This document shows, piece after piece, positions 17,101 through 27,239 of a stretch of 64,000 nucleotides of DNA (positions are counted from its first letter, which is position 1; each line of letters begins with the position of its first letter). The translations under genes and the position numbers were made by a program. The notes under the pieces were generated by a model. That model ran no database searches and had not been told where the DNA came from. It saw only the letters and a list, made by a program, of their open reading frames with translations. Source of the stretch: an uncultured Ferrimonas sp. (lineage in GTDB: Bacteria > Pseudomonadota > Gammaproteobacteria > Enterobacterales > Shewanellaceae); contig NZ_CANLCI010000001.1 in assembly GCF_947489035.1 (NCBI RefSeq), positions 124,001 to 188,000 of the forward strand, given 5' to 3'.

Positions 17101-17658
17101 TTATTTCGCTTTCTTGTGCGCGATTTTGCCTTTGTGGCAATCGATACAAGTTTTCTTCATCTTGTCCATGCGCTGGTGCATTTTAGCAGCCATCTTCTTC
17201 TGCTTCTTGAAGTTCATCTGGTTCACGTCGTGACAGTTACGACATGCCTTAGAATCGTTCGCACGGAAACCTTCGATGATGTTTTTCTGCATCTCTTTCT
17301 TGTGAGCTTGGTAGCCTTCAGGGGTGTTGTAATCGCCCTGAACCTGCCAGTAAACCTCACGCATGGCGGTAATTTTACGCCACATTTTGCCCATGAAATC
17401 TTTTGGTACGTGACAGTCGGCACAAGCGACTTTGTAGCCAGTGGCGTTCGTGCCGTGCACAGACAGCTGGAACTCTTCCGCCGCGTAACCCGGTACGTGA
17501 CAGTTAGTACAGAATGCTTCACTGCTGGTGGCGTGAATCACGGTGTTAAAACCAACGGTGCCAACCACACCCATAACCAAGGCCAAGAATGCGCCTACTG
17601 GAATGCCCAGCAGCCACTTTGATTTTGGTTGTGCCCACAGATTACTTTGCTTGCTCAT
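17101..17658 (-). CDS. cymA: NapC/NirT-family tetraheme cytochrome, CymA-like (copy 3)
   Basis: The 185-residue protein has the N-terminal anchor (about residues 16-38), four hemes (CTNCH, CADCH, CRNCH, CIDCH) and a Lys-rich C-terminus. Length and layout are those of Shewanella CymA (187), the quinol oxidase that feeds MtrA and other periplasmic carriers. It is divergent from the surface decaheme cytochrome gene at 18083, with a shared 424-base regulatory region, so of the three paralogues it is the best candidate for the partner of the Mtr conduit. The symbol rests on this context. Confidence 0.88.
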   Translation of the reverse strand: MSKQSNLWAQPKSKWLLGIPVGAFLALVMGVVGTVGFNTVIHATSSEAFCTNCHVPGYAAEEFQLSVHGTNATGYKVACADCHVPKDFMGKMWRKITAMREVYWQVQGDYNTPEGYQAHKKEMQKNIIEGFRANDSKACRNCHDVNQMNFKKQKKMAAKMHQRMDKMKKTCIDCHKGKIAHKKAK

Positions 17659-18082
17659 CGCTTATCCTCTTTATATTCGCGTAGCAACAATTTGTTCCCG
17701 CAATAACAAATTGCTAAATCTTTTGATGGGGCGAATTTTACGGGCAGAACACCTTTCGCGTTTTGACCGTTATCACGTTTCTTTTTAAAAAAAGCATTTT
17801 GACAGCGAATTAAGTCCCCGATTAGTAATTTGTTTTCCTATTTTCTACAAAGGCTTGCGTAGTTGCTCAACAGACTTGTTTTCACCAGCGGAAACAGTCG
17901 CAAGTGGCGACCAGCAACCCAGATCACAATTCGATCTTTTTGAGCATTTTTAAATTCTCAATCCGCCGCAATAACCTGTCTCAGATCACATTTCCCCGTC
18001 AGTAGCTAAATTACACTGCCAATACCCCCTTGTGGGTACATAATAACATTCGTGTCATTTCTTCTTTTTGCAGGGATAAAAT
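17659..18082. promoter_or_regulatory. Divergent regulatory region with two CRP-like half-palindromes
   Basis: No gene is visible here. On the minus strand AATTGTGATCTGGGT (around 17917-17931) and AAATGTGATCTGAGAC (around 17978-17993) each contain a perfect left half of the CRP/FNR-type site TGTGATCT with a poor right half. CRP controls extracellular respiration in Shewanella, so these are plausible. The 15 bases TTCTTTTTGCAGGGA just before the start of the 18083 gene recur before the mtrC-like gene. Confidence 0.45.
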
Positions 18083-20521
18083 ATGACCACCAGAACAAAC
18101 TTTAAGCTGCTGACCAGCGCCATGCTGGTCTCCGTAGCACTTACGGGCTGTGGCAGTAGCGGCGACGACGGTGATGCCGGCAAACCCGGTGAACCCGGCC
18201 TGATCGGTCTTGCGGTAACCGAAGCCAAAGCGATCAATGCCGACATCACTTCGGTGTCCGTGGCTGATAACGGCACCATCTCCTTGGATTTCACCTTGGC
18301 GAACGCCAATGGCGTTGCTCTGCACAGCCTTAAAGACACCGACATCGCCGGTCTCTCTTTTGGCCGCATGGGCAAAGAATCCGAAGTGGGCTTAAACGAT
18401 GCCATTGAAGGCGGTGCCGACAACGACCGCGACATCTGGCTAAGCTACTACGTTAAGAGCAAAGGCGAATTTGAAGGCCAACAACTGTTGGCTGGTTCTT
18501 CCTACTTTTCTGGCATCAGCTACAACGGTTCGGTTAACTGTACCGACTGTTTAACCGACAACGGTGACGGCAGCTACACCTTGGTTACCCAAGGCACCAA
18601 AGCCGATGGCAGCGAATACAAAGTGGCCATCAACCCAGAAGAGTTTGGCTTGAACTATGGCTACAATGCCGACGCCACCAACGGCGTCTACATGGCCATT
18701 AAAGTACGCGACGGCAACTTAGATCCGATCCACCCCGCCGATAACGCCAACATCTACCTCAACACCGCGGCCTTCCACTACTGGCAGCCAAGCAGCGACA
18801 CCGTAGTTGAGCGACCAAAAGCGGTTATCGCCGATGCAACCTGTGAAAGCTGTCACCGCCCAGAGCACGACGGCAACTTGGGCAACCAGCACCACGCTGG
18901 TAAGCACACCAAGATGGAATCGTGCAGCTTCTGCCACGTTGACTTCAACCAATATGCCGTCAAAGACGCCGATAAAAACGTGATTGGTAACTACGACGGC
19001 TCTATCAAAGGCTTGGCGCACAACCTGCACTTGAACCTAGAAGCCAACGAAAAGACACCGTTCCCGCAGTCTGCGGCTAACTGTCAAAGCTGTCACAGCG
19101 GCGACGTGGCGCAAGTGGATGCCTGGAAAGCGGATCAAGATGCAGCAACTTGTGTAAGTTGTCACCAGTTCGCCCCATCCTATCGCCACGCAGGTTTAGC
19201 TGATCCAGACAAGTTCGAGGAAGGGTTACCGTTTGGCACCGGTTTCGATAACTGTACCCAATGCCATACCCAAGACGGTTATGCACGTGGCGCTGAGCAA
19301 GCGCACGTTACTCACAACGCCCATGCGCTAAGTGGGTCTCAGTATAAAGTGACGTTCAGCAACGTCACTATCGATAAAAGCGCTTCAGTTATCACCGTAA
19401 CCATGGCGATCAACAATGGCGACGAGCTTATTCCTCTAAGCCAAATTGACCCGCGTGATTACAAGTACGGTGGTAAAAGCAGCGCCATTGTATTTAATGG
19501 CCTAGCCAAAGGTGGCGACGACTTCCTGCTGAACTACCAAAAAGTTGGTGTCGCATTAAGCGGATTTGGTAAAGAAGCCAGTTATGCCAGCGCTAATCCT
19601 GACGGCACCATCACCGTCACCATTCCTGACATCAGCAATGACGGCGACAGCGATACCGGCTTTAAAGTCAAAGAGTTGCTGGCTAACGCCGAAATTCTGG
19701 CACTGAGCAGCCAAGTTCACGTTTGCCATGAAAAACAACATGGCTCAGATGGCTTTATGGATGTTCCGGTTGATTGCGTCGTGCTCGACAGCAACGGCAG
19801 TGGAACATTGGGTGACGTAGTCGAAATTCAGGACAAGAAAGTCATCGACAACTTGAACAGCCAAGAAGCCCCATACGTCACCTCTGACACCCAGTACTTC
19901 CAAGCCAATGACGGCACCTACGTAGGCGAGACCCCACGAGTGCAGCACGCGGCGATGGAAAACTGTCAGCAGTGTCACGACACCGGCATCCAGCACCGCT
20001 TCAGTAATGATTTGGATGGCTGTGCCTCTTGTCACAACGGCACCCGTGATAAGAACGGGATGGGTTCGTCCAACTTGGGCTACATCACTCACTCCAAGCA
20101 CTACATCGGTGGCTTCTTTAAGAAGACCGATTGTCAGACCTGTCACGGCGCTGATGGCTTCAGCTTAAGCAACATCCACGCCGATGCCGCGCCGGTTGCT
20201 TTTGGTACCAATGATGGCCAACGTTTGGGGGCGGATAACGAGCAGTTGTTTGTGTCACCACAAGCAGCGGCGTGCGTAAGTTGCCACCAGATGCCGTACG
20301 GCATGAACGATGGCATCGTTGCCCACATCAACCAAAATGGTGGTGTAATGGCGATCAACGCGTTTGACTCGACTGACGCTGACGGCAAGGTCACCACCAG
20401 CTACAACTACGGCGTTACGCAGGCGGAATATGACGCCGCCAACGCTAAGGAAGCGTGTTCTGTGTGCCACAACAGTGAACAACTGTTGGAAGCCCACGCG
20501 AATTGGAGCAGCGGCCACTAA
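18083..20521 (+). CDS. OmcA/MtrC-family outer-membrane decaheme cytochrome (lipoprotein)
   Basis: The 812-residue protein carries a lipoprotein signal with lipobox LTGC (Cys23), followed by a collagen-like GDAGKPGEPG stretch typical of surface cytochromes of this family. Ten heme motifs are present: CESCH, CSFCH, CQSCH, CVSCH, CTQCH (first pentaheme domain), then CQQCH, CASCH, CQTCH, CVSCH, CSVCH. Beta-barrel domains flank each pentaheme. Cell-surface cytochromes of this family pass electrons to metal oxides, flavins or electrodes. It has its own terminator at 20538 and is followed by mtrC-mtrA-mtrB, as omcA is in Shewanella. It is longer than OmcA (735), so I leave the symbol open. Confidence 0.9.
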   Translation: MTTRTNFKLLTSAMLVSVALTGCGSSGDDGDAGKPGEPGLIGLAVTEAKAINADITSVSVADNGTISLDFTLANANGVALHSLKDTDIAGLSFGRMGKESEVGLNDAIEGGADNDRDIWLSYYVKSKGEFEGQQLLAGSSYFSGISYNGSVNCTDCLTDNGDGSYTLVTQGTKADGSEYKVAINPEEFGLNYGYNADATNGVYMAIKVRDGNLDPIHPADNANIYLNTAAFHYWQPSSDTVVERPKAVIADATCESCHRPEHDGNLGNQHHAGKHTKMESCSFCHVDFNQYAVKDADKNVIGNYDGSIKGLAHNLHLNLEANEKTPFPQSAANCQSCHSGDVAQVDAWKADQDAATCVSCHQFAPSYRHAGLADPDKFEEGLPFGTGFDNCTQCHTQDGYARGAEQAHVTHNAHALSGSQYKVTFSNVTIDKSASVITVTMAINNGDELIPLSQIDPRDYKYGGKSSAIVFNGLAKGGDDFLLNYQKVGVALSGFGKEASYASANPDGTITVTIPDISNDGDSDTGFKVKELLANAEILALSSQVHVCHEKQHGSDGFMDVPVDCVVLDSNGSGTLGDVVEIQDKKVIDNLNSQEAPYVTSDTQYFQANDGTYVGETPRVQHAAMENCQQCHDTGIQHRFSNDLDGCASCHNGTRDKNGMGSSNLGYITHSKHYIGGFFKKTDCQTCHGADGFSLSNIHADAAPVAFGTNDGQRLGADNEQLFVSPQAAACVSCHQMPYGMNDGIVAHINQNGGVMAINAFDSTDADGKVTTSYNYGVTQAEYDAANAKEACSVCHNSEQLLEAHANWSSGH

Positions 20522-20537
20522 GCCCTGAACCAAACTC

Positions 20538-20567
20538 AAAAAAAGCGGCCTTCGGGCCGCTTTTTTT
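20538..20567 (+). terminator. Intrinsic terminator after the first decaheme gene
   Basis: A7-GCGGCC-TTCG-GGCCGC-T7 is a textbook terminator with a tetraloop, 17 bases past the stop codon. Confidence 0.92.
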
Positions 20568-20788
20568 CTGCCTATATCAACGACAGAACCAACAAATGCG
20601 AAGCAGTGCATATTTGTGAAGAAGAAAATAACTATCCCTAAGTAGGTACGGATCCAGATCACGGTTCTTGCTCATTTCTCCTGTTATAAGTCCTATTGAA
20701 AGGGACTGTTTTTCATAAACTAAAAAAAGTTCCACGCCGACAACTATCTTTTCGGCGACCCATATTCTTTTTGCAGGGAATAATAACA

Positions 20789-22747
20789 ATGACTCATTCC
20801 AAAAATGCATGGCGCTTAACCGCCTTAGCCGCAATGATGGCCACCGCTTTGACCGGTTGTGGCGGCAGTGGCAGCGATGGTGACGCTGGCCAACCGGGGC
20901 GCCCAGGTGGCGATCCGGCGGCAGAAATTGCCCAACTGAATCTTGAGATCACTGAGGTAAAACAGGTTGACGGCCAACCTCAGCTCACCGTGTTAGCCAC
21001 CAACGAAGACGATGAATCCGTGGTTGGCTTAACCGAGATCAAGGTGTACCAATACCAGCTGTACCCTCAAGGCTACAGCGAATCCGGCAGCTCAGCTCGC
21101 TGGAGCATGAACGGCAGCGCCAACGACATCGCCGACAACGGCAACGGCTACTACACCGTGAGCTTTGCTGGCATCGATCAAAATACCGATCTGACCCAGC
21201 GTTACAACGTGATGTCTGCCGCTGGCACCTTAGCCGACGGCAACACCAGCGTGCCGCGCCAAGAAGCCACGTTCGACTTTGATCATGCGGGCAACCCTGC
21301 GCTGTACACCAAAAATGTGGTTTCCCACGACGCTTGTGCCGCCTGTCACGTGGAAGGTGAAGCACTGACTCGTCGCCACAGCAGCTTTGCCGAGGTGGAA
21401 ACCTGCGTAAGTTGCCACAACGAAACTCGCATGGACGGCCAGCGCCCAAGCTTCCAGCACATGGTGCACAACATCCACAACGCCAATCAGTCGTTCACCG
21501 ATAAGAAAGGCAACGAGTACACCGGCGTTGCAGCTGAACACCTGATCCAAAACGACTGTCGCAGCTGTCACATCGCCGATGACAACTTAAGCGAATGGGG
21601 CAACTGGAACCGCGTACCAACCAAGGAAACCTGTTCCTCTTGTCACAACGTCGGTTACGATGAAGACAAGCACACCCTGTACACCAACCACATGACCGAG
21701 CAAAGCAACAGCGATTGTGCCGCTTGTCATACCCCAGCGAAGATCACTGCCGATCACATCAGCGCCAAAGTATTAGCGGATGAAGCGGCGGATTCACTGG
21801 CGACCACCTTAAGCTTAACCACCAGCGCCAACGGTGACGTTACCGCCACCATCGGTTTGGTTGATGCCAGCGGTGCCGACGTTGATGCCACCGAATTGTC
21901 TGCCTCCATGGACTTCTTGGAAGTGGTTGGCAACCTCAATCCGAAAGCGACCCAGCTAAGCTACGAAGACAAAGCCAAGTTGGAAAAACATGGTAACGAG
22001 ATTGCCGAGCTGATTGTTGACGGCGATCTGGTGGTGCAGTTTGACGGCTTGCTATCTGACGGCGCCGCCAACGAAACCGCACTGGTTATTGCGGGTCTGC
22101 GTTTGTGTGCCGAAGGCGGTGCCTTCGTTGCCTGTTCCGACAGCACCGAATACGTCTCTATCGACAGTGCCGCTGGCACCGTAGCGATGGACGGCGTAAC
22201 CGTGCAGCAGCGCCATTACGATTCCATCGACAGCAGCAGCTGTTTTAACTGCCACGGCGACAACTTCCAGGTTCACAACTCCGGTAAAGAAGTGAGCCAC
22301 CACGCGGGCTACACCTTCAACGACAACATGCAAGTTGGCGATTGCGCCGCCTGTCACAACACCCAAGGCACCTACGCCAGCGGTGCTAACCAAGGCGCGA
22401 TCGAAATGAAGCTGCACAGTGCTCACAGCGCGGCAGAGGCTGAGTTTATTGTGGCCGGTGACTGTACTAAGTGTCACACCAGCTTCAATGTGGATGCCTT
22501 TAACAGCAAAACCGCACTGGCAACCAACTTCGAGCTGTTCTCTACGCCTTGGGCAGCCACCTGTTCCTCTTGCCACAGCTTCGAAAAAGCACTGGGTAAC
22601 ATCACCGTGCAAGAGCACATGGAAGGCGCCGGCGGTGCCATCATCAACCAAGATTTCGACACGGTTGAACCAGCTCAGCACCTAGAAAGCTGCCGCAATT
22701 GTCACGACGCCGAAAAGCTGACCACAGCCCACAACGTTAAGTTCTAA
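20789..22747 (+). CDS. mtrC: MtrC-like outer-membrane decaheme cytochrome (lipoprotein)
   Basis: The 652-residue protein starts at the ATG at 20789, just after AGGGA, with lipobox LTGC and a [11 protein letters not shown] linker. Ten hemes occur in two groups of five: CAACH, CVSCH, CRSCH, CSSCH, CAACH and CFNCH, CAACH, CTKCH, CSSCH, CRNCH. Between them, the beta domain holds [10 protein letters not shown], the CX8C disulfide motif known from MtrC-type proteins. Length is close to MtrC (671). It is the first gene of mtrC-mtrA-mtrB and should sit on the cell surface, plugged into MtrB. The assignment as MtrC rests on size, motif and order. Confidence 0.9.
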   Translation: MTHSKNAWRLTALAAMMATALTGCGGSGSDGDAGQPGRPGGDPAAEIAQLNLEITEVKQVDGQPQLTVLATNEDDESVVGLTEIKVYQYQLYPQGYSESGSSARWSMNGSANDIADNGNGYYTVSFAGIDQNTDLTQRYNVMSAAGTLADGNTSVPRQEATFDFDHAGNPALYTKNVVSHDACAACHVEGEALTRRHSSFAEVETCVSCHNETRMDGQRPSFQHMVHNIHNANQSFTDKKGNEYTGVAAEHLIQNDCRSCHIADDNLSEWGNWNRVPTKETCSSCHNVGYDEDKHTLYTNHMTEQSNSDCAACHTPAKITADHISAKVLADEAADSLATTLSLTTSANGDVTATIGLVDASGADVDATELSASMDFLEVVGNLNPKATQLSYEDKAKLEKHGNEIAELIVDGDLVVQFDGLLSDGAANETALVIAGLRLCAEGGAFVACSDSTEYVSIDSAAGTVAMDGVTVQQRHYDSIDSSSCFNCHGDNFQVHNSGKEVSHHAGYTFNDNMQVGDCAACHNTQGTYASGANQGAIEMKLHSAHSAAEAEFIVAGDCTKCHTSFNVDAFNSKTALATNFELFSTPWAATCSSCHSFEKALGNITVQEHMEGAGGAIINQDFDTVEPAQHLESCRNCHDAEKLTTAHNVKF

Positions 22748-22802
22748 CCAAGCCTTGGGGGAGGCTCGCCTCCCCCAATCCTGCATACAAGGGATCCTCG
22801 TT

Positions 22803-23756
22803 ATGCAACTAAAACACCTTATTACCTCTGTGCTTGGTAGTGCCATTTTGGCCATTGGTTTGAGTGCCCCAGCGGCCGCTCAAGGCAAATGGGCCGAGAT
22901 GGACCAAGCGGAATTTGAAGCGGTGCTGGATCAGAAGTTTGCCGAAGGCAAATACTCTAAGAAAGGCGCCGATAACTGCTTAATGTGCCACAAGAAAAAT
23001 GACACCGTGATGGCGTTGTTTGATGGCGTCCATGGGCGTACCGACAGCAGCACCAGCCCCATGGCTGGGCTGCAATGTGAAGCCTGTCACGGCCCAATGG
23101 GCAAGCACAATCGTGGCGGCAAAGAGCCAATGATCAGCTTTGGTGAAGGCTCGCCGTTGTCGTCAGAAAAGCAGAACAGCGTCTGTATGTCTTGCCACCA
23201 AGACGAACAGCGCATGGCGTGGCACAGTTCAACCCACAATCTGGAACAGCTTGATTGTGCCGATTGTCACCAAGTGCACGCCGCCCAAGATCCAATCATG
23301 CAACCCGCCACGGAAGTGGAAGTGTGTACCGCCTGTCATACCCGCCAAAAAGCGGACATGGCCAAGCGCAGCAGCCACCCGTTGGATGGCCAAAGCCTAA
23401 CCTGCTCCAGCTGCCACAACGCCCACGGGTCGATGTCGGAAGCGGCGTTAACCAGCACCAGCATCAACGACAACTGCTACCAGTGTCACCAAGAGAAACG
23501 CGGCCCGTTTCTGTTTGAACACCAGCCGGTGGTTGAAGATTGTGCCAGTTGCCACAACGTACACGGCAGCGTCAACGACAACATGCTGACCCGCCGCGCA
23601 CCCCAGCTTTGCCAAAGCTGTCACGCCAGCGCTCACAACGGTAACCCACTGTTTAACGGTGGCAACGACACCATGACCGCAGGCCAAAGTTGCTTGAACT
23701 GCCACAACCAGATCCATGGGTCTAACCACCCGAATGGCTCTGCGCTGCAGCGCTAA
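22803..23756 (+). CDS. mtrA: Periplasmic decaheme cytochrome MtrA
   Basis: The 317-residue protein has a signal peptide (about residues 1-26, ending APAAAQG) and ten CXXCH motifs, from CLMCH through CLNCH, in the regular spacing of the MtrA/DmsE family. It threads through the MtrB barrel and conducts electrons from CymA-type donors to the surface cytochrome. The ATG at 22803 is chosen because it directly precedes a good signal peptide and follows AAGGGA. It lies 55 bases after mtrC and 12 before mtrB. It is closely similar to the dmsE product at 48564-49496. Confidence 0.95.
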   Translation: MQLKHLITSVLGSAILAIGLSAPAAAQGKWAEMDQAEFEAVLDQKFAEGKYSKKGADNCLMCHKKNDTVMALFDGVHGRTDSSTSPMAGLQCEACHGPMGKHNRGGKEPMISFGEGSPLSSEKQNSVCMSCHQDEQRMAWHSSTHNLEQLDCADCHQVHAAQDPIMQPATEVEVCTACHTRQKADMAKRSSHPLDGQSLTCSSCHNAHGSMSEAALTSTSINDNCYQCHQEKRGPFLFEHQPVVEDCASCHNVHGSVNDNMLTRRAPQLCQSCHASAHNGNPLFNGGNDTMTAGQSCLNCHNQIHGSNHPNGSALQR

Positions 23757-23768
23757 GGGAGAAGCCTC

Positions 23769-25745
23769 ATGAAACTATCTTTGAATTTGATCACATTGGC
23801 GCTGGTGACATTCTCTGGCACCGCCATGGCCAACTATGGCCTAGCCAACGCCAATACCGACAAGGTCAACTTGAGCAAATGGCAGTGTAAGAAGTGCGTT
23901 AGCGATCAAGGCAGCCGTGGCACCATCGGCGTAAGCGCAGGCTTTATTAGCGCGGATGACGATCACGCCAGCAACCGTTTTAGCGGCGAAACCGATGGCC
24001 CGCAACTGGGGTTAACGGCCGATGTGGATTACTACCGCGCCGATCATCAAGCCAACTTTACCGCCAACGAACTGGGCAGCGAAAATGGCAACGCCAGTCT
24101 CACCGCAGGCAAAACTGGGGTAGCGATAATCTCGGCAGAGTACGCTCGTCTTAGCCAATACAGCGCCCAAGCCCAAAGCCGTTATGTGGCGCAAGGCGGT
24201 GATCTGATCGACAGCGGCGCCCTGCACACGCAGGATCTGAAGCTGCAACGGGAACGCTACGGTTTTGGCATCGAAGCCAACATTGGCCCAGTAGAAACCT
24301 ACGCCAACTACCGCCAAGAAGAGAAAACCGGCAGCAAAGTCGCTTCCATCTTTGGCACCACTCGCACTAACGTTGTCGCCCCCGTGGATGGCAGCAGCAG
24401 CCACTGGCAAACCGGCGCTCGCTTCGTTGGCAGCAACTGGTTTACTGGGGTGAGCTACAGCTACGCTAAGTACGACAACAATCTGGGAACCGCGCTGGAT
24501 TTTGACAACTTGCAGAACGCGATGGCCTACGCCCCCAGCAACGACGCCTCGCAGTTGATGTTAAATGGTGCCTACCAATTTGGTCGCAGCAACCTTGCTG
24601 GCCGCATTGTTAGTGGCCAGATGAATCAAGACAGCGGCTTGGTGGCCAACACCAGCATCAACGGCTTTGATGGCCAAGTGGACACCTTAGACGCCAGTCT
24701 TAAGTTCACCACTTTGGTCAGCTCGGCACTGCGCTTAACTGCCGCACTGGATCACAGCGACCGCGACAACAAGTCCACCATCTTGGCTGGCCCAAGCCTA
24801 ACGGTGGACGAACTGACCGGACAGATTGATGGTGCCACCATGTTGGACACCACCAAAACCAGCGCTCGTTTGGGTGCCAGTTACCGCATCGCTTCTGGTT
24901 ACCGCTTATTGGGTGACTACCGCTACCAACAAAAGCAGCAAACCGCAGCGGGTTGGGACGAGGAAGAAACTCAGCAGCACAGTGGCAACCTGAAACTGAA
25001 GATCAACGCTTTTGATAAGTGGGACATCGCCGTTAAAGCAGGCTACAGCCAGCGTGATATGTCGCAATACGACGCCGATCGCTTGCTGTCTGGTGGTGAT
25101 AATGCGCTGCTGCGCCGCTACAACTTAGCGGATCGCGATCGCACCATCGCCGAGCTGGCCGTAACCCATACGCCACTGGCGGATCTGAGCATCGACTTTA
25201 ACGCTCACTGGGCCAAAGACGACTACAGCGAAACCGAAATCGGCCTAACCGAAGGCGAAGATCACGGTTACGATTTGGCCGTTAATTACCAGCTGGGTAA
25301 AGCCAACTTGCACGCCTTTACTGGCATGCAGTGGATCAACTCCGATCAGGCGGGCAGCAGCAATGGCGGCAACGCCAACTGGTTTGCGGAAGTGGAAGAT
25401 ACCTTTGTCAGTGCTGGCGTTGGTGCCGATTACCCGCTGGGGCAAATGGCGGTTATCGGCATCGATTACCAATACGCCGACTCCGACAGCGAGACCATGG
25501 TCAAGCAAGGTGTTAGCCAACCTTATGGCGACTATTTTGCCACCAGCCACCGCATTGAGTTGTACACCAAACTGGCGGTTGGCGAAGGCATGGACGTGCG
25601 GGTTGATTACCAATACCAGCGCTATCAAGACAGTGATTTCAGCAACGCAGAGCCGAATGAAATCACCAGCTTGGTGACTCTGGGTAACTTGGATCACAAC
25701 TACAACGCCCATCGGATCATGTTGAGCTTCAACTACCAACTGTAA
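23769..25745 (+). CDS. mtrB: Outer-membrane porin MtrB of the electron conduit
   Basis: The 658-residue protein has a signal peptide (cleaved after AMA, about residue 21) and, near the mature N-terminus, WQCKKC, the CXXC motif characteristic of the MtrB/PioB family and needed for function in Shewanella. The rest alternates beta strands with polar loops, as in a large (26-28 strand) barrel, ending in the aromatic LSFNYQL. It insulates MtrA across the outer membrane. It is the last gene of the mtr operon, with a strong terminator at 25798. Confidence 0.95.
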   Translation: MKLSLNLITLALVTFSGTAMANYGLANANTDKVNLSKWQCKKCVSDQGSRGTIGVSAGFISADDDHASNRFSGETDGPQLGLTADVDYYRADHQANFTANELGSENGNASLTAGKTGVAIISAEYARLSQYSAQAQSRYVAQGGDLIDSGALHTQDLKLQRERYGFGIEANIGPVETYANYRQEEKTGSKVASIFGTTRTNVVAPVDGSSSHWQTGARFVGSNWFTGVSYSYAKYDNNLGTALDFDNLQNAMAYAPSNDASQLMLNGAYQFGRSNLAGRIVSGQMNQDSGLVANTSINGFDGQVDTLDASLKFTTLVSSALRLTAALDHSDRDNKSTILAGPSLTVDELTGQIDGATMLDTTKTSARLGASYRIASGYRLLGDYRYQQKQQTAAGWDEEETQQHSGNLKLKINAFDKWDIAVKAGYSQRDMSQYDADRLLSGGDNALLRRYNLADRDRTIAELAVTHTPLADLSIDFNAHWAKDDYSETEIGLTEGEDHGYDLAVNYQLGKANLHAFTGMQWINSDQAGSSNGGNANWFAEVEDTFVSAGVGADYPLGQMAVIGIDYQYADSDSETMVKQGVSQPYGDYFATSHRIELYTKLAVGEGMDVRVDYQYQRYQDSDFSNAEPNEITSLVTLGNLDHNYNAHRIMLSFNYQL

Positions 25746-25797
25746 GCCTGAATAACCAACCGATGCGCGCATAGCCAAACGCTAACCGCAATCCGTC

Positions 25798-25829
25798 AGC
25801 CCGCCACCTTGTTGTGGCGGGCTTTTTTG
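25798..25829 (+). terminator. Intrinsic terminator of mtrCAB
   Basis: AGCCCGCCAC / GTGGCGGGC pair around CTTGTT and are followed by TTTTTTG, about 50 bases past mtrB. Confidence 0.9.
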
Positions 25830-25963
25830 TGGCCACAACACATGGTCACGGCCAGCCGACTTATCCTCGCTTCGATCCGATTTTCTTATTTGTGAGCAAA
25901 CCAAGTGAAAGACGCTGAATTTGCACAATAATAACCACAGTGCCCATCGCCAGCGGATTGCCT

Positions 25964-27103
25964 GTGAAGATTGTTGTTGCCCCCGATTCATTCAAAGAAA
26001 GCTTGAGCGCCTTAGCGGTTGCCAACCACATTCGCGCGGGCATATTGCAAGCGCTGCCCCAAGCGCAGGTGATCACCCTACCCGCGGCAGATGGCGGCGA
26101 AGGCACAGTACAAACGTTGTTGGATGCCCTTGGTGGCGAGTACCGTTACGTTGAAGTGCAAAACCCGATTGGCCAGCCGATCCAAGCCCACTTTGCCCTG
26201 CTGGGCGATGGCGATACCGCCGTGATCGAGATGGCCGAAGCCTCAGGGCTGCATCTGCTTGATCCTGCACAGCGGGATCCGCGCTACACCAGCACCTTTG
26301 GCACCGGCCAATTGATCCGCGCGGCATTGGATTGCGGCGTGTCGCGATTGCTGTTGGGGCTGGGCGGCAGCGCCACCAACGATGGCGGCGTGGGCATGAT
26401 GCAGGCGCTGGGGGCCCAATTTACCGATCGCAATCATCAGCCCCTTGCCGCAGGTGGTGCCGCGCTGGCCGAGCTGGCGCACATCGATTTAAGCCAACTG
26501 GATCCACGCTTGGCGCAGATCGAGCTGCAAGTGGCCTGCGATGTCAGCAATCCGTTATGTGGGCCACAGGGCGCTTCGGCGGTATTTGGCCCGCAAAAAG
26601 GGGCCACGACCGAGATGGTGACGCAACTGGACAGCGCCTTGCAGCACTACGCCAACATCATTGAACAGCAGTTCGCCATTGCCGTGGCCAACTGCGCGGG
26701 CGCGGGCGCCGCCGGTGGCATGGGCGCGGCCACTTTGGCGTTTATGTCGGCGCAACTGCGACCGGGCATAGAGTTGGTGTTGGATGCCATTAAGCTGGAT
26801 GCCCATCTAGCGCAAGCCGATCTGCTGATCACCGGTGAAGGTTGCTTAGACGGCCAATCCGCCCACGGCAAAACCCCGGTTGGGGTAGCCAAGCGCGGCC
26901 AACAAGCGGGCGTGCCGGTGATCGCCATTGCGGGCAGCTTAGGTGCCGATGCCGAGCAGCTGCACCAGCATGGGATTGATGCCATGTTTGCCTGCGTGCC
27001 TGCCCCCATGAGTTTTGCCCAATTGAAACCCCAAGCGGGGCCGCTGTTGCAGCAAACCAGCCGCAATGTGTTGGCCTTGTGGGCACTGCGCCCACAGAAT
27101 TAA
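25964..27103 (+). CDS. Glycerate kinase (GarK/GlxK family)
   Basis: The 379-residue cytoplasmic enzyme phosphorylates D-glycerate with ATP. It opens with KIVVAPDSFKESLSA, the family signature, and continues with ADGGEGTVQ, GLGGSATNDGG and a C-terminal GEGCLDGQSAHGKTP. The GTG at 25964 gives the N-terminus usual for the family; a GTG at 25940 would add eight unlikely residues. Length (about 380) is normal. No glycerate or glyoxylate genes adjoin it, so it stands alone. Type 2-phosphate or 3-phosphate specificity cannot be told. Confidence 0.92.
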   Translation: MKIVVAPDSFKESLSALAVANHIRAGILQALPQAQVITLPAADGGEGTVQTLLDALGGEYRYVEVQNPIGQPIQAHFALLGDGDTAVIEMAEASGLHLLDPAQRDPRYTSTFGTGQLIRAALDCGVSRLLLGLGGSATNDGGVGMMQALGAQFTDRNHQPLAAGGAALAELAHIDLSQLDPRLAQIELQVACDVSNPLCGPQGASAVFGPQKGATTEMVTQLDSALQHYANIIEQQFAIAVANCAGAGAAGGMGAATLAFMSAQLRPGIELVLDAIKLDAHLAQADLLITGEGCLDGQSAHGKTPVGVAKRGQQAGVPVIAIAGSLGADAEQLHQHGIDAMFACVPAPMSFAQLKPQAGPLLQQTSRNVLALWALRPQN

Positions 27104-27239
27104 TGCGGGGGAGATTGATGGTGTGATGGAGTGGCGGTGACTGCTGCTGAGGCTTGATGATGTCACCGCACAACGGGGTGACGGCCACAATGGCTGCCCT
27201 TAGGGCTTTGGCACTTTATCTTTATCGTTGTCTTTGCCG

